Shown here piece after piece: positions 1 to 6,093 of a stretch of 9,285 nt of DNA; position 1 is the stretch's first letter; every line of letters starts with the position of its first letter. This stretch comes from Candidatus Woesearchaeota archaeon (lineage in GTDB: Archaea > Nanobdellota > Nanobdellia > Woesearchaeales > WJIZ01), in assembly GCA_018303575.1 (NCBI GenBank), contig JAGVXW010000038.1, positions 1 to 9,285 on the forward strand, given 5' to 3'. Under the pieces are notes generated by a model. It did no database searches. It worked only from the letters and a program-made list of their open reading frames with translations, and was not told the origin of the DNA. The translations under genes and the position numbers were made by a program.

Positions 1-1
1 T

Positions 2-724
2 TTAGATAAGGTTCCGAAGCGAAGCACGATTCTGAAATACCTTCAAAGCCCATTGGTGGCGAAGTATCTGCACGAACTCTACAAGGTCATTGCCGAGCCT
101 TTAAGTGAGATTGAAATGTACTTCGCCGCAGATGCCACCGGAATCTCGCAGAAGTATGGAAACGTGCGCTGGCAGACCGTAAGGCACACAAAGGAAGAAG
201 CGAAGAAGCGCCGGGAGTATGTCAAGCTGAACGTAATTTCCGGCGTAAAGACCAACGCCATTGTCTCAGCCAAGATTACTATTGGAACGGCGCACGAATC
301 GCCGTTTTTCAAGGAACTTCTTGCTGATACTTCCAAACGATTCAATCTCAGGGAGGTAAGCGCAGACGCTGGATATCTCTCCAAAGAGAACGTGAAGGCG
401 ATTGCGAACATGGGCGCTATACCCTTCATTCCGGGCAAGAAGAATACCTTTGTTCCGTCAAAAGGGCGGGATACGCCTTGGATGGCGATGCTCACGCTCT
501 GGAAGAAATATCAACCGCTCTTCGCCTCGCACTATCACAGACGCTCAAACGTGGAATCGACATTTTCTGCTTTAAAAAGGAAATTTGGCGACTTTTGCAG
601 ATGCAAGAAACTAGAGACGCAGGAGAATGAGATTCTAGCACGGATTGTGTGCTTCAATTCGGCGATTCTCGCCGAGAACATGCTTTCTTACGACTTCAAA
701 AAAGGGTTTGTAGCGGGTAAATAG
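2..724 (+). CDS. DDE transposase, 5' part cut by window edge
   Basis: Insertion-sequence transposase of the RNase H-fold DDE class (IS4/IS5-like). The frame is open to the left edge, so the N-terminus lies outside; the GTG at 53 is an internal codon, not the start. Numbering from that GTG, the likely catalytic triad is Asp27 (in AADATGIS), Asp105 (in VSADAGYLS) and Glu168 (in YHRRSNVESTFSALKRKFG), the last in the typical Y-x(2)-R-x(3)-E-x(6)-K setting. IPGKK after the second Asp also fits the family. The upstream residues VPKRSTILKYL resemble the stretch between the helix-turn-helix and the first Asp in related enzymes. The reading frame is intact to TAG at 722-724. I could not identify the terminal inverted repeats, because the left end is outside the window and no mate is visible. 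The exact IS family is not certain. Confidence 0.9.
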   Translation, partial: LDKVPKRSTILKYLQSPLVAKYLHELYKVIAEPLSEIEMYFAADATGISQKYGNVRWQTVRHTKEEAKKRREYVKLNVISGVKTNAIVSAKITIGTAHESPFFKELLADTSKRFNLREVSADAGYLSKENVKAIANMGAIPFIPGKKNTFVPSKGRDTPWMAMLTLWKKYQPLFASHYHRRSNVESTFSALKRKFGDFCRCKKLETQENEILARIVCFNSAILAENMLSYDFKKGFVAGK

Positions 725-870
725 CCAAAGCTGGTAACATGCATCATATCTAGCGCAACCCCTGTACGAGAAGATGAGTCAAATGGAGCCTTGTTGCCTT
801 CCGCCTATTCAGCAAGCGAGGCGCCCCTTACTAAAATTTCCCCTGCGGGACTGAATCTTTTTTCCGCACC

Positions 871-879
871 TTTTTTAAA
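871..879 (+). promoter_or_regulatory. TATA box of the tRNA gene at 905
   Basis: TTTTTTAAA centred about 875-876, roughly 27-29 nt before the first tRNA base at 905. This is the expected archaeal TBP site spacing. The stretch 725-870 upstream, between the transposase and this box, holds nothing I can recognise. Confidence 0.6.
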
Positions 880-904
880 CTCCTTCTCGTTTCGGCGAAA
901 AGAT

Positions 905-1024
905 GGGGCTATAGTGTAGCCTGGCTATCACATATGCTCGGGGTTCATGGAGAGGGAGCTGCCACATAGCTCCTGCCTGTGACATGGACAGCATATAACC
1001 CGTGTTCAAATCACGGTAGCCCCA
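905..1024 (+). tRNA. tRNA with 46-nt intron, probably tRNA-Pro
   Basis: A complete cloverleaf. The acceptor stem GGGGCTA (905-911) pairs perfectly with TAGCCCC (1017-1023), and the discriminator is A1024. The D arm is 914-931 with G18-G19. The T arm is CCGTG-TTCAAAT-CACGG (1000-1016), with a 4-nt variable loop TAAC (996-999). The anticodon stem TATGC (933-937) pairs with GCATA (991-995). Removing 944-989, the canonical 37/38 intron position, gives the loop T-C-GGG-G-A: anticodon GGG (Pro) with an unusual C33. Because A932 also pairs with T996, the stem can slip by one, giving C-T-CGG (also Pro) with the normal T33 but a 3-nt variable loop. Other splice points would give Val (GAC or CAC), so the isotype is less certain than the tRNA itself. 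No CCA is encoded. Confidence 0.88.
944..989 (+). other. Archaeal tRNA intron (tRNA-Pro candidate)
   Basis: Intervening sequence in the anticodon loop, placed at the canonical 37/38 position. It contains a hairpin GGAGCT/AGCTCC near its centre. A 7-bp helix GTTCATG (943-949) / CATGGAC (983-989) closes the base. That helix leaves a 5-nt by 1-nt internal loop next to the anticodon stem, not a textbook bulge-helix-bulge, so the exact junctions are uncertain by a few bases. Confidence 0.65.
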
Positions 1025-2372
1025 CGTTTTTTATTCTCACCACGCCCCTCGCCGCATCCATCTCCACGAGATCGCCGTCCTTCAGCGCATGGGTCGCATG
1101 CTGTGTCGCGGTGATGCAGGGCTTCCTCAGCTCCCGGGCGATCACCGCGGCATGGGAAGTCACTCCCCCGATGTCGGTGATGATGCCGGCGCATCGGTGC
1201 AGCACGAGGACAAAGTCCTCTTTCGTCGTTTTCGAGACGAGGATGTCGCCCGGCCTGACCTTCCAGAAATCCGCCCTCCCCAAGACGATTCTCACAGGGC
1301 CGCGCGCGAGGCCGGGGTAGGCCGGAAGGCCTTTAAGATTTTCGTGCGTCCTCTTTTCTTTCTTCTCCTCGTATCTGCTCACGCCGCTTCCGCTGATAAC
1401 CCTGCATCTCCCCCCGAGCATCACATAGCCGAATCTTTCCTTCCTCTTCTCAGCTTCTCTCTCGTCAATCTTCCCCTTCCTCAGGCCTTCCTTGATTTCA
1501 TCGGGCGTGAACCGCACGAGAACATCGTACGAAACGGAAAGGCGTCGAGCGATTTCCTCCAGAAGCGGCCGGAGAAAAGGCCCGGCTTTCATGTGGCTCT
1601 CAGATCGCAGGCTGGTCAGATACGCGATTTCCTGCATGAGCGAGAGACGATCGTTTTCCCTCGCGGAGAGCTGCAGCCTTTTGCGCCGGGGAGAAGGGCT
1701 CTTTCCCGACAACAGCACGTCCTCAATCTTGCTTTTCGTTTCCTCTCTTGTCAGATCGTTCCCAAGAGCGGTGTCATAGCCCAGCCACCGGTATTTCCGG
1801 GTGTAGCGTGCAATCTTTTTTTTGGCTGCGGAGTATCCCCCTTTCCTGACAGCCGCGGTAATGCGCTTCAGCTCTGTGTGCGCCTCGGAAAGCCCTGTCC
1901 GCCTTCTCGGAGCGATCAGTGAGGAGAGCTGGTCAGCCTTCCCTTTTCTCTCCAAGAGCCCTTTCAGCCAGGATTCAAAATACGGATCCAGGGCATGGTG
2001 CAGGAAGATGTAGGACGCTCCTTTCCTCAGCACGCGCACCACCCTTTCCAGTTCCTCGATAAGCCTCTCGTCAGGAGATTCTGAGAAGCTCTTCTTTTCA
2101 AGTGCCGCAGCAGCAGCCACCGCCTCCTTGCAGCTCTTCTCCCACGCTCCGCACATCCTCCACACCGCCCGGGGATCGCGCTCCGCCTTCTTCACGAGGA
2201 GCCGCGAGAGCTTCGCCAGCTCCTTCCCGTCCGCGTAAATCCCGTTATACAGGGATTTATAGGAATCAAACCCCATGCCGAGGCTCCTCTTCTGGTCTTC
2301 GTGGAACGCTTGGTTGACCCACGCCCTCGAGAAGATCGGATACTGCCGCGACGTCACGAGGACCCAGGCCAT
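1011..2372 (-). CDS. PEP-utilising enzyme mobile-domain protein (stand-alone phosphohistidine domain)
   Basis: A protein of 453 residues whose C-terminal ~100 residues (about 348-447) are the swivelling phosphohistidine domain of PEP synthase, PPDK and EI. The signature GIITDIGGVTSHAAVIARE carries the acceptor histidine at about residue 407, followed by KPCITATQHATHALKDGDLVEMDAARGVVRI. Neither the N-terminal ATP-grasp domain nor the C-terminal PEP-binding barrel is present. The first ~345 residues are charged and mostly helical, with no motif I recognise. It is therefore not a complete PEP synthase; it may carry phosphate between partners encoded elsewhere, which is inference. The start at ATG 2372 (MAWVLVTSR) is preferred over ATG 2387 because the TATA box at 2396-2403 predicts transcription starting at about 2373, giving a leaderless mRNA. 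The 3' end overlaps the convergent tRNA by 14 nt. Confidence 0.88.
   Translation of the reverse strand: MAWVLVTSRQYPIFSRAWVNQAFHEDQKRSLGMGFDSYKSLYNGIYADGKELAKLSRLLVKKAERDPRAVWRMCGAWEKSCKEAVAAAAALEKKSFSESPDERLIEELERVVRVLRKGASYIFLHHALDPYFESWLKGLLERKGKADQLSSLIAPRRRTGLSEAHTELKRITAAVRKGGYSAAKKKIARYTRKYRWLGYDTALGNDLTREETKSKIEDVLLSGKSPSPRRKRLQLSARENDRLSLMQEIAYLTSLRSESHMKAGPFLRPLLEEIARRLSVSYDVLVRFTPDEIKEGLRKGKIDEREAEKRKERFGYVMLGGRCRVISGSGVSRYEEKKEKRTHENLKGLPAYPGLARGPVRIVLGRADFWKVRPGDILVSKTTKEDFVLVLHRCAGIITDIGGVTSHAAVIARELRKPCITATQHATHALKDGDLVEMDAARGVVRIKNVGLP
1027..1032 (+). terminator. T-run terminator of the tRNA at 905
   Basis: Six T residues begin 3 nt after the tRNA discriminator base, as expected for archaeal oligo-T termination. 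The same bases encode the Lys-Asn near the C-terminus of the convergent minus-strand gene. Confidence 0.55.
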
Positions 2373-2395
2373 AGGGAAGCCCAGCATGGGAACAG

Positions 2396-2403
2396 ATATA
2401 AAG
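2396..2403 (-). promoter_or_regulatory. TATA box of the PEP-utilising protein gene
   Basis: On the minus strand this reads CTTTATAT, centred about 2399-2400. It lies 27 nt from ATG 2372, but only about 12 nt from ATG 2387, which favours the inner start. Confidence 0.6.
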
Positions 2404-2413
2404 ATTTCGTGGC

Positions 2414-2659
2414 CTACTTCACCACCCCCTTCTCTTTCAGGAATTTTCTAATAAGGTCTTCGACTTGCCTGCTCATGGGGATGCGCTCCGCCTCGCAAAC
2501 TTTCCTGAAATCCGCCATCAGCATCTCATCCAGCGTGAAGTTGAATCTCACTTTGGGCGCGACCTTCTTGAGTACGCCAGTGCGGTCGAACTCCTCGAGA
2601 GCGTTGAGATAATCCTCTTTCTCCTTCACCAAATCCTTGATCCTTTTTTCGCTTAGCAT
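2414..2659 (-). CDS. Ribbon-helix-helix antitoxin-like protein
   Basis: A small protein of 81 residues. The C-terminal half, VRFNFTLDEMLMADFRKVCEAERIPMSRQVEDLIRKFLKEKG in outline, matches a ribbon-helix-helix fold: one beta strand (VRFNFTL), helix 1, a turn at IPMS and helix 2. Such proteins bind DNA as dimers and often autoregulate toxin-antitoxin operons. The N-terminal ~35 residues are charged and helical and could contact the toxin. It follows the Doc gene on the same strand and overlaps its end by 7 nt (ATGCTAA). ATG 2659 is preferred over GTG 2671 because GAGGTGG lies 8 nt upstream of it. Antitoxin function is inferred from the pairing. A Phd-type antitoxin fold is not seen. Confidence 0.75.
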   Translation of the reverse strand: MLSEKRIKDLVKEKEDYLNALEEFDRTGVLKKVAPKVRFNFTLDEMLMADFRKVCEAERIPMSRQVEDLIRKFLKEKGVVK

Positions 2660-2988
2660 GCTCTGAGCCACCTCGCAATCTGGTTGATGTCTTTTGTCGA
2701 TTTTCTTGCTATTTTATGGAGCATTTCTATAAGCCGCCGGTCGTCATACTTTTTCTCGGCGTCCTGGAACATGAGCGTGCAGAACAAATAGGCAGTCCGC
2801 TTGTTTCCGTCCACGAACGCATGGTCGACGACGAGGCTCCGCACAAGATAAGCCAGCTCGTAGAGCCAGCTCTTCTTCCCTTTCGAAACAGAGAGGGCAA
2901 AAGTCAGGCTCGATGCGTTGCCCAGCTGGCCGCTTTCTCCGACCTCCCGGTTCAGCCGGATCACGTCCTTCAAATTATACACATTCAT
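2653..2988 (-). CDS. doc: Doc-like toxin (Fic/Doc family)
   Basis: A protein of 111 residues with the Doc form of the Fic motif, HAFVDGNKRTA, starting at His56. Lys replaces the second Gly of true Fic enzymes (DGNKR rather than DGNGR). The upstream GESGQLGNASSLTFAL matches the beta-flap side of the Doc active site. In phage P1 Doc this variant motif phosphorylates EF-Tu; the archaeal target is unknown. Length fits Doc (about 125) rather than the longer Fic AMP-transferases. The start is ATG 2988 rather than GTG 2994: the TATA box at 3011-3018 is centred 26-27 nt upstream, giving a leaderless mRNA. It is first in a two-gene operon with the RHH protein, the reverse of classical phd-doc order. 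Confidence 0.87.
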   Translation of the reverse strand: MNVYNLKDVIRLNREVGESGQLGNASSLTFALSVSKGKKSWLYELAYLVRSLVVDHAFVDGNKRTAYLFCTLMFQDAEKKYDDRRLIEMLHKIARKSTKDINQIARWLRAC

Positions 2989-3010
2989 ACACACTAATAC
3001 ACACTACTTC

Positions 3011-3018
3011 TATATAAG
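3011..3018 (-). promoter_or_regulatory. TATA box of the doc-RHH operon
   Basis: CTTATATA on the minus strand, centred about 3014-3015, predicting a transcript start at about 2988, exactly the chosen ATG. It shares a ~100-bp divergent intergenic region with the plus-strand TATA at 3043, so an RHH operator here could affect both promoters (inference). Confidence 0.6.
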
Positions 3019-3042
3019 GCTTGCTTTTTTGAATTCAAAACA

Positions 3043-3050
3043 TTTATATA
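3043..3050 (+). promoter_or_regulatory. TATA box of the COG1361-like gene
   Basis: TTTATATA centred about 3046-3047. The predicted transcript start is about 3073, giving a leader of about 15 nt before ATG 3088. Confidence 0.6.
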
Positions 3051-3078
3051 CCAGTATCGTGAAAGGGATACTGTTTGT

Positions 3079-3085
3079 GGTGAGG
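3079..3085 (+). promoter_or_regulatory. Shine-Dalgarno site of the COG1361-like gene
   Basis: GGTGAGG, with GGTGA ending 4 nt before ATG 3088. It complements the archaeal anti-SD. It is notable because most neighbouring genes appear leaderless. Confidence 0.5.
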
Positions 3086-3087
3086 AT

Positions 3088-4518
3088 ATGAAACAGCTGG
3101 GAATCGCATTCTTCGCGCTTCTGCTTGCGTCAACACTGGTGGCCGCGGCATCATTCACAGTCGAAGTCGCCCCGGTCAAGGACAGGATTCTCATCGACGG
3201 CATCGCCGAGTTCAAGCTCACCATCCATAACCTCGGTCCGGTCACTGCAAAATATGTCATAGACAAGGTTGATTATCCGCGCTGGGACATCCGCACTCCC
3301 GACAACATCAACCCGATCACGATTGATATCCCGGCAGGCGGCTCCGGCACGCTCACGCTCTATCTCGACCCCAACCAGAATTACATCGGCGGCCGCGGCA
3401 GCCACAGCGTCAACATCGGGGTGCAGAATCTCGCTTCGGGCGAAACCGTGATGGTGCGCGCGAACGTCGGCATCACCGATGACACAAAGCCGGCATACAC
3501 ACCCACCGTCATCTTGACGACGGATTTCCCGGATGAAGTGCAGCCTTCCCAGGACCTGCGCTTCACGGTCACTCTATCCAACCAAAACAAGCTGAATCTT
3601 ACTGATGTCGTGCTCAGGATCTCATCCAAGCTCATGGACTCGGAGCTGGTCATCGATTTGGCTGCCGAGCAAGAGACGATGGTCGATGTCCGCGTGCCCC
3701 TGAATCCGCAGACCCCGCCCCTGGCCGACACGGCGTACATGACGCTCACGTGGCGGGGCGACAGCGTCCTGCCCACCCCTTTCCAGAAAACCTACCGCGT
3801 GGCCCCGGCCGCTGTCCTTTCGCAGTCTGAGGCCGTGAAAAAAAGCTTCCTCCGCACCGGCATCGAGGTTACGTTCCGAAACAATGGCAATGTCCCCCAC
3901 ACCGGCGAGCTCACGGTCGCGGTCAACGGCTGGAAAAGGCCGTTCCTCTACACCAAGCCGGAAGCCAATTACAGGCGCGGCGCCTTCACGTGGGACGCAA
4001 CCATCCCGGCCGGGGAAAGCGTCACCGTGACGGTTGTGGAGAACTATCTCTGGCTGCTCGTGCTTATCATCGTGGTCGGCCTGGCCTGGGCGCTCATCCA
4101 TATCAAGCGCCTTCCCATCGCCATCACCAAGAAAGTGATGCAGGTGGAGTCGAAGGAGGGCAGTCTCGTCGGCATGAAGGTGCTCGTTACTGTTAGAAAC
4201 CGCTCGCAGGAGAAGCTCGAGGAGGTGGTGGTGCTTGAGAAGCTCCCCAAGCTTTTGGAGCTGGAGCGCGGCGCAACGATTGGCTCTCTCCCACCCACAA
4301 AGATCTTTAAGAACGAGCGCCAGGAAACCTTTGTCAAGTGGGAGCTCGCTGCTCTCGGCCCGGACGAGGAGCGCGTCGTCAACTATTCGCTGAGGAGCAG
4401 CTTCGAGATCCTCGGCGGACTGAAGCTCACTCCAGCGGTTGTGACCGCGAAATCGGATGGAAAAGAGATCAAAGCTTTGTCCCAGGCGCCGGCGGTAAAC
4501 GTCCGAGCTCAAGCGTAA
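3088..4518 (+). CDS. Secreted/membrane S-layer-domain-like protein (COG1361-like)
   Basis: 476 residues. A Sec signal peptide covers residues 1 to about 20 (KQLG then a hydrophobic run to VAAAS). Residues ~22-315 are beta-rich, with at least three Ig-like/CARDB- or NEW3-like repeats marked by strands such as EFKLTIHNLG, DLRFTVTLSNQNKLN and GIEVTFRNNGNVPHTGEL. A single transmembrane helix is at ~320-338 (WLLVLIIVVGLAWALIHI), followed by KR. The C-terminal part (~360-475) is again beta-rich (MKVLVTVRNRSQEKLEEVVVLEKLP), resembling the DUF11-like domains of archaeal S-layer proteins. Signal peptide plus positive-inside would put the C-terminal domain in the cytoplasm, which is odd for this fold. 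It is likely part of the envelope or a surface assembly; no enzymatic motif is seen. It is divergent from the doc operon. Confidence 0.8.
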   Translation: MKQLGIAFFALLLASTLVAAASFTVEVAPVKDRILIDGIAEFKLTIHNLGPVTAKYVIDKVDYPRWDIRTPDNINPITIDIPAGGSGTLTLYLDPNQNYIGGRGSHSVNIGVQNLASGETVMVRANVGITDDTKPAYTPTVILTTDFPDEVQPSQDLRFTVTLSNQNKLNLTDVVLRISSKLMDSELVIDLAAEQETMVDVRVPLNPQTPPLADTAYMTLTWRGDSVLPTPFQKTYRVAPAAVLSQSEAVKKSFLRTGIEVTFRNNGNVPHTGELTVAVNGWKRPFLYTKPEANYRRGAFTWDATIPAGESVTVTVVENYLWLLVLIIVVGLAWALIHIKRLPIAITKKVMQVESKEGSLVGMKVLVTVRNRSQEKLEEVVVLEKLPKLLELERGATIGSLPPTKIFKNERQETFVKWELAALGPDEERVVNYSLRSSFEILGGLKLTPAVVTAKSDGKEIKALSQAPAVNVRAQA

Positions 4519-4553
4519 GCGCATCCGACTCTGAAGTGGCCATCTGAATTCTC

Positions 4554-4563
4554 GTTTTAAAAA
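4554..4563. terminator. Possible bidirectional terminator between convergent genes
   Basis: GTTTTAAAAA lies in the 74-bp gap between the convergent genes ending at 4518 and 4593, and is T-rich on both strands. Flanking GAATT (4546-4550) and AATTC (4562-4566) can pair. No strong hairpin is present; the call rests on T-runs and position. Confidence 0.35.
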
Positions 4564-4592
4564 TTCCAACGGGTCCATAACAAAGAAAGGAT

Positions 4593-4964
4593 CTAACTCA
4601 CGCACAATTCCGTCGCTGTTCCTTCCGTCAAAATCCAGTGGCAGCCATCTTCAAGCTGCATCGTCGCGCTGCATTCCCCTGAGGTCGCGTAAATCCCGGT
4701 TGTGACGCAATAGCCCTCGCATTCCGCGCGATCGGAGCAGGCCTTTCCGCCATCCCCAGTCACCGTGTTGCAGAACGGCCCGGCGTCATAGCTGTCCGAC
4801 GGCACTCCTGTTCTGACGCACTCTTTGCACCAGTCGAGGAACTCCTTCTCCTCGAAATAGGTGGAGAAATCCTCATAATGCGCCTTGCAGTCGTAGTCCA
4901 CTTTTGGCGCCGCGGGCGCGCATGCGGCAAGTACTACAAGACTTAACAGGAGGAAACGTTTCAT
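4593..4964 (-). CDS. Small cysteine-rich lipoprotein
   Basis: 123 residues. MKR, a hydrophobic stretch, then the lipobox LAAC with the lipidation Cys at residue 15, so it is probably exported and membrane-anchored. The mature part has ten more cysteines (26, 46, 49, 65, 76, 82, 86, 98, 108, 121), enough for five disulphides or a metal-binding knot, and no catalytic motif that I recognise. The run CSDRAECEGYCV has the look of small extracellular disulphide domains. The TATA box at 4987-4995 lies ~27 nt upstream of ATG 4964, so the mRNA is probably leaderless, and the gene has its own promoter just past the end of the peptidase gene. Function is unknown. Confidence 0.75.
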   Translation of the reverse strand: MKRFLLLSLVVLAACAPAAPKVDYDCKAHYEDFSTYFEEKEFLDWCKECVRTGVPSDSYDAGPFCNTVTGDGGKACSDRAECEGYCVTTGIYATSGECSATMQLEDGCHWILTEGTATELCVS

Positions 4965-4986
4965 ACCCTCCCTTCCGGACCTCCTC

Positions 4987-4995
4987 TTTATAAAA
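4987..4995 (-). promoter_or_regulatory. TATA box of the lipoprotein gene
   Basis: TTTTATAAA on the minus strand, centred about 4991, 27 nt from ATG 4964. An AGGAGG-like string lies between the box and the start, but would be upstream of the predicted transcript start. Confidence 0.55.
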
Positions 4996-5003
4996 ATATC
5001 CGT

Positions 5004-5999
5004 TCAGCCGCCGAGCGCGATCCTGGGCGCATAGTCCTCGGCACGCGGCAGGGCGCGGTTGATCTCGGCGTCAAACCAGACAAGGGTGAGCCCGGCTTCC
5101 CTCACGAGCTGCTGCTGGCGCAGGGTGAGCGGGCCATACTGCTCCCATCCGTCTGACATCCTCTTTCGGGAGAAGGACAGGTCAAAGAAGCCTTGCGAAG
5201 GCAGGACGCTGTAGGCAAATGTCGGGCCGCGGGCACGCAGCGCCTCGATGGCCTCGCCGTCGGGGCCGGACGCGATGCGTTCCAGCGAGTCTCCCTGAGG
5301 GACAAAGGCCGCGATGCCAACATTCTCGCGTGTTCCGTCGAAGCGCGTGTAAGAGAGGGCCACAGCCTGCTTCTGCAGGGGGCAGTAGCGGAGGAGGAGG
5401 TAGGGCTCCTGCTTGCCAGCGCCCCGCCCTTCGAGACAGGAGCGCACCGCGATGCGTATGGCCTCCACCTGCCTTGCGGAATCAAGGGTTTCAGGGGCTG
5501 GCAGATGGACAAACCCCGATTGTTCCGCGTAGCCCTTGTCCACAAGCAAGCGTGCATGGAGCGCGAGATAGTTGCACAGGTAGGCGCCGATGCTGCCTGA
5601 AGCCTCGGCAGGAATTCTCGCGTCTGAGATCTCCCTTGCGACGCGTCCAGCATCATAGCTCAGATCCAGGCAGGCCCTGTCGGCGATGCCCGGGAGCACC
5701 GGCGCAGCAGGAGTCCTTTGCGAGATGTCAACGCCGGCCGCCCAGTTGATCGCGAAGCGCTCGGCATGGATCTCCTGAAACGGCTTTGCGAGGCCGAGAT
5801 TGAGGATGATGTCGGGCGAGAAGGAGCGCACAAGATCTTCCAGCTGGGCAGGCACCGCATCCCACACGACAGGGAACGTCGAAGTGCGGATTTCCGCTCC
5901 CTCCACGCCCGCGGTAGCGACAGCTTCCGCTATCCTGGGCGTATGATTCACCTGGTCGTTGAAATCTCCGAAGCCGGTGAGCAGGACTCTCTTCGCCAT
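5004..5999 (-). CDS. pcp: Pyroglutamyl-peptidase I homologue (peptidase C15) with C-terminal extension
   Basis: 331 residues. The first ~190 match peptidase C15, which removes N-terminal pyroglutamate from peptides in the cytoplasm: MAKRVLLTGFGDF at the N-terminus, Glu80 in HAERFAINW, Cys142 in GAYLCNYL and His165 in SGFVHLPAP. The triad positions are close to those of bacterial Pcp (81, 144, 168), so an active enzyme is likely. The substrate-binding Phe-Pro region is altered (GDFND instead of the usual EPFGG). Known Pcp proteins are about 200-220 residues; this one has ~140 extra at the C-terminus, with no motif that I recognise. ATG 5999 is chosen over ATG 6050 because the TATA-like box at 6022-6029 is 26-27 nt upstream and the homology begins directly at MAKRV. 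It is divergent from the kinase-like gene. Confidence 0.85.
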   Translation of the reverse strand: MAKRVLLTGFGDFNDQVNHTPRIAEAVATAGVEGAEIRTSTFPVVWDAVPAQLEDLVRSFSPDIILNLGLAKPFQEIHAERFAINWAAGVDISQRTPAAPVLPGIADRACLDLSYDAGRVAREISDARIPAEASGSIGAYLCNYLALHARLLVDKGYAEQSGFVHLPAPETLDSARQVEAIRIAVRSCLEGRGAGKQEPYLLLRYCPLQKQAVALSYTRFDGTRENVGIAAFVPQGDSLERIASGPDGEAIEALRARGPTFAYSVLPSQGFFDLSFSRKRMSDGWEQYGPLTLRQQQLVREAGLTLVWFDAEINRALPRAEDYAPRIALGG

Positions 6000-6021
6000 G
6001 CGCCCTGGAGTTCTTTTCCGG

Positions 6022-6029
6022 CATTTAAG
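6022..6029 (-). promoter_or_regulatory. TATA box of the pyroglutamyl-peptidase gene
   Basis: CTTAAATG on the minus strand, centred about 6025-6026, 26-27 nt from ATG 5999. It is weaker than the other boxes in the window. Confidence 0.45.
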
Positions 6030-6063
6030 CGTTTCTCCAAACATTGACATAGGTCACTAAATC

Positions 6064-6071
6064 TGTAAATA
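6064..6071 (+). promoter_or_regulatory. TATA-like box of the kinase-like gene
   Basis: TGTAAATA centred about 6067-6068, predicting a transcript start at 6094, the GTG codon chosen for the downstream gene. The 94-bp divergent region carries this box and the peptidase box 42 bp apart. Confidence 0.4.
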
Positions 6072-6093
6072 GGTCGGTGTATTCTCTTCAGGC

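Noticed and set aside
1089..1922. Long plus-strand reading frame
   Set aside because: It lies antisense to the PEP-utilising protein gene, has low-complexity Arg/Pro-rich translation and no recognisable domain, while the minus strand has the clear GGVTSHAAVIARE motif.
3622..4605. 327-codon minus-strand reading frame
   Set aside because: Antisense to the COG1361-like gene, which has a signal peptide, TATA box and Shine-Dalgarno. The antisense translation is rich in His/Arg/Leu without domain character, as expected from a GC-rich shadow.
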